This document shows, in pieces, positions 4,716-5,721 of a DNA stretch of 5,721 nucleotides (position 1 is its first letter; every line of letters starts with the position of its first letter). The notes beneath the pieces were generated by a model. It ran no database searches and had not been told where the DNA came from. It saw only the letters and a list, made by a program, of their open reading frames with translations. The position numbers and the translations under genes are program-made. The stretch comes from an uncultured Phenylobacterium sp. Its GTDB lineage: Bacteria; Pseudomonadota; Alphaproteobacteria; Caulobacterales; Caulobacteraceae. The stretch covers positions 1 to 5,721 of the forward strand of contig CAMFHW010000300.1 of NCBI GenBank assembly GCA_945952175.1, read 5' to 3'.

Positions 4716-5681
4716 ATGACCGAGCATGAGCTCACACGCCGCCAGGCCCTGCTGACCGGGGCGGCCGCCGCGACCGCCGCGGCGCTTCCGGCCCGGGCCG
4801 CCCCGGCTGGCGATCTCGCCTTCCTGACCCTGGGCGACTGGGGCCGCGACGGGGCCTCGCACCAGCGCGACGTGGCGGACGCCATGGGCCGCCGCGCCGC
4901 GGCTATCGGCTCGTCTTTCGTGGTGGCCGTGGGCGACAACTTCTACGACTCCGGCGTCCAGACCGTCCACGACGCCCAGTGGAAGACCTCCTACGAAGAC
5001 GTCTATGTCGCCCCGACCCTGCAGACGCCCTGGTACGTGGCGCTCGGCAATCACGACTATCGCGGCAATCCGCAGGCCCAGCTCGACTACGCCAGGACCA
5101 GCCCGCGCTGGCGCATGCCGGCCCGTTACTGGCGCGAGCGCGTCGCCGGGCCGGGCGGCCAGGCGGTGGACCTGTTCATCCTCGACACCTCGCCCCTGGT
5201 GGTGCGCTACGCCACCAGCCTCGACAAGGAAGACGCCGTCATCCGCGCCAACGTGATGTCGCAGGACGTGCCCGCCCAGAAGCAGTGGCTCGAGACCGAG
5301 CTCGCCGCCTCCGACGCCCCGTGGAAGCTGGTCTTCGGCCACCACCCGGTGTTCTCGGGCGGCAAGCATGGAAACACCGCCGAGCTGGTCGCCTGGCTGA
5401 AGCCCCTGCTCGAGCAGCATGGAGTCCAGGCCTATGTCTGCGGCCACGACCACGACCTGCAGCACATCGTCTCCGGCCCGGTGCACTACATCTGCTCGGG
5501 CGCGGGCTCCGAGGTGCGGCCCGTCAAGGCGATCCCCGGCACCAGGTTCTGCATCGAGCGCTCGGGCTTCACCAGCTACAGCCTGAGCAAGGACCTGCTG
5601 AGCGTCGACTTCGTCGACTATCAGGGCCAGGTCGTCCACACCGCCCGCGTTCCGCGCCAGCGGGTCCCCGCCCACGCCTGA
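4716..5681 (+). CDS. Tat-exported purple acid phosphatase, ACP5/tartrate-resistant type
   Basis: This encodes 321 residues. The N-terminus is a twin-arginine signal: TRRQALL (7-13), an Ala-rich core and a likely cleavage after ARA (26-28), so the folded metalloenzyme is exported to the periplasm. The calcineurin-like phosphoesterase fold follows, with every metal ligand expected in ACP5-type purple acid phosphatases: Asp41 (GDWG), Asp74 and Tyr77 (GDNFYDSG), Asn112 (GNHD), His209 (GHHP), and His244 and His246 (GHDH). The catalytic-type His113 is also present. Tyr77 is the residue that gives these enzymes their iron-tyrosinate colour. The layout PWYVALGNHDYRGN, RW..PARYW, and the ending RVPRQR closely follow mammalian ACP5 by recall. 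The expected activity is hydrolysis of phosphate monoesters using an Fe(III)-M(II) centre; the substrate is unknown. It may serve phosphate scavenging, but I see no Pho box upstream. It is transcribed alone, divergent from the PEP-CTERM gene, with a terminator just after the stop. Confidence 0.95.
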   Translation: MTEHELTRRQALLTGAAAATAAALPARAAPAGDLAFLTLGDWGRDGASHQRDVADAMGRRAAAIGSSFVVAVGDNFYDSGVQTVHDAQWKTSYEDVYVAPTLQTPWYVALGNHDYRGNPQAQLDYARTSPRWRMPARYWRERVAGPGGQAVDLFILDTSPLVVRYATSLDKEDAVIRANVMSQDVPAQKQWLETELAASDAPWKLVFGHHPVFSGGKHGNTAELVAWLKPLLEQHGVQAYVCGHDHDLQHIVSGPVHYICSGAGSEVRPVKAIPGTRFCIERSGFTSYSLSKDLLSVDFVDYQGQVVHTARVPRQRVPAHA

Positions 5682-5683
5682 TT

Positions 5684-5710
5684 GATCGCAGGCCTGCGAT
5701 CTTCCTTCCT
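5684..5710 (+). terminator. Palindromic terminator after the acid phosphatase
   Basis: An 18-base perfect palindrome, GATCGCAGGCCTGCGATC (5684-5701), begins 3 bases after the TGA. It can fold into a 7-bp stem with a GGCC loop and is followed by the pyrimidine-rich TTCCTTCCTC. The U-tract is interrupted by C, so termination may be partial. Confidence 0.6.
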
Positions 5711-5721
5711 CCCCCGGGAAA

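Noticed and set aside
4539..5675. 378-codon minus-strand frame opposite the phosphatase
   Set aside because: It is the antisense shadow of the phosphatase gene; the + strand has all metal-binding motifs and a Tat signal.
1..5721. Defence system, mobile element, CRISPR or prophage signature
   Set aside because: No transposase, integrase, terminal repeats, direct-repeat array or nuclease-type gene was found. The genes are ordinary exported enzymes, PEP-CTERM proteins and a regulator with uniform base composition.

Overview
The window is high-GC DNA with strongly GC-biased third codon positions. It carries two proteins ending in the PEPxxWA-type sorting tail (PEPATWAMMI and PEPTTWAMMI), a variant common in Caulobacterales and Sphingomonadales. 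With the other gene types this suggests an alphaproteobacterium, probably Caulobacter- or Phenylobacterium-like. That placement is inference, because the window has no rRNA or marker gene.

Layout from left to right. (1) The C-terminal 80 codons of a PEPxxWA-CTERM protein on the + strand (1-243). (2) A strong hairpin terminator (268-305) that can serve both flanking convergent genes. (3) A minus-strand S9-family serine peptidase with a signal peptide, a beta-propeller and a complete Ser-Asp-His triad (308-2437). (4) A 226-bp divergent intergenic region containing two GANTC sites one helical turn apart. (5) A small secreted two-cysteine protein (2664-2945, +). (6) A minus-strand regulator built of two duplicated winged-helix halves (2946-3716, probably extending to 3791). 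Its stop codon abuts the stop of gene 5. (7) A second PEPxxWA-CTERM protein (3792-4412, -), which lies directly upstream of the regulator and in the same reading frame, separated by a single TAG. (8) A 303-bp divergent promoter region with a perfect TATAAT. (9) A Tat-exported purple acid phosphatase of the ACP5 type (4716-5681, +), followed by a palindromic terminator.

The common theme is the cell envelope: five of the six genes encode exported or surface proteins (two PEP-CTERM proteins, a periplasmic peptidase, a small secreted protein and a phosphatase). The sixth is a DNA-binding protein apparently co-transcribed with a PEP-CTERM gene. I see no mobile element, CRISPR array, tRNA or rRNA.

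The most unusual point is the regulator's start. About 25 codons upstream of the first conventional start (TTG at 3716) look coding and align with the second half of the same protein. That stretch has no ATG, GTG or TTG and begins with ATC immediately after the upstream gene's TAG, with a GAGG Shine-Dalgarno element 8 nt before it.
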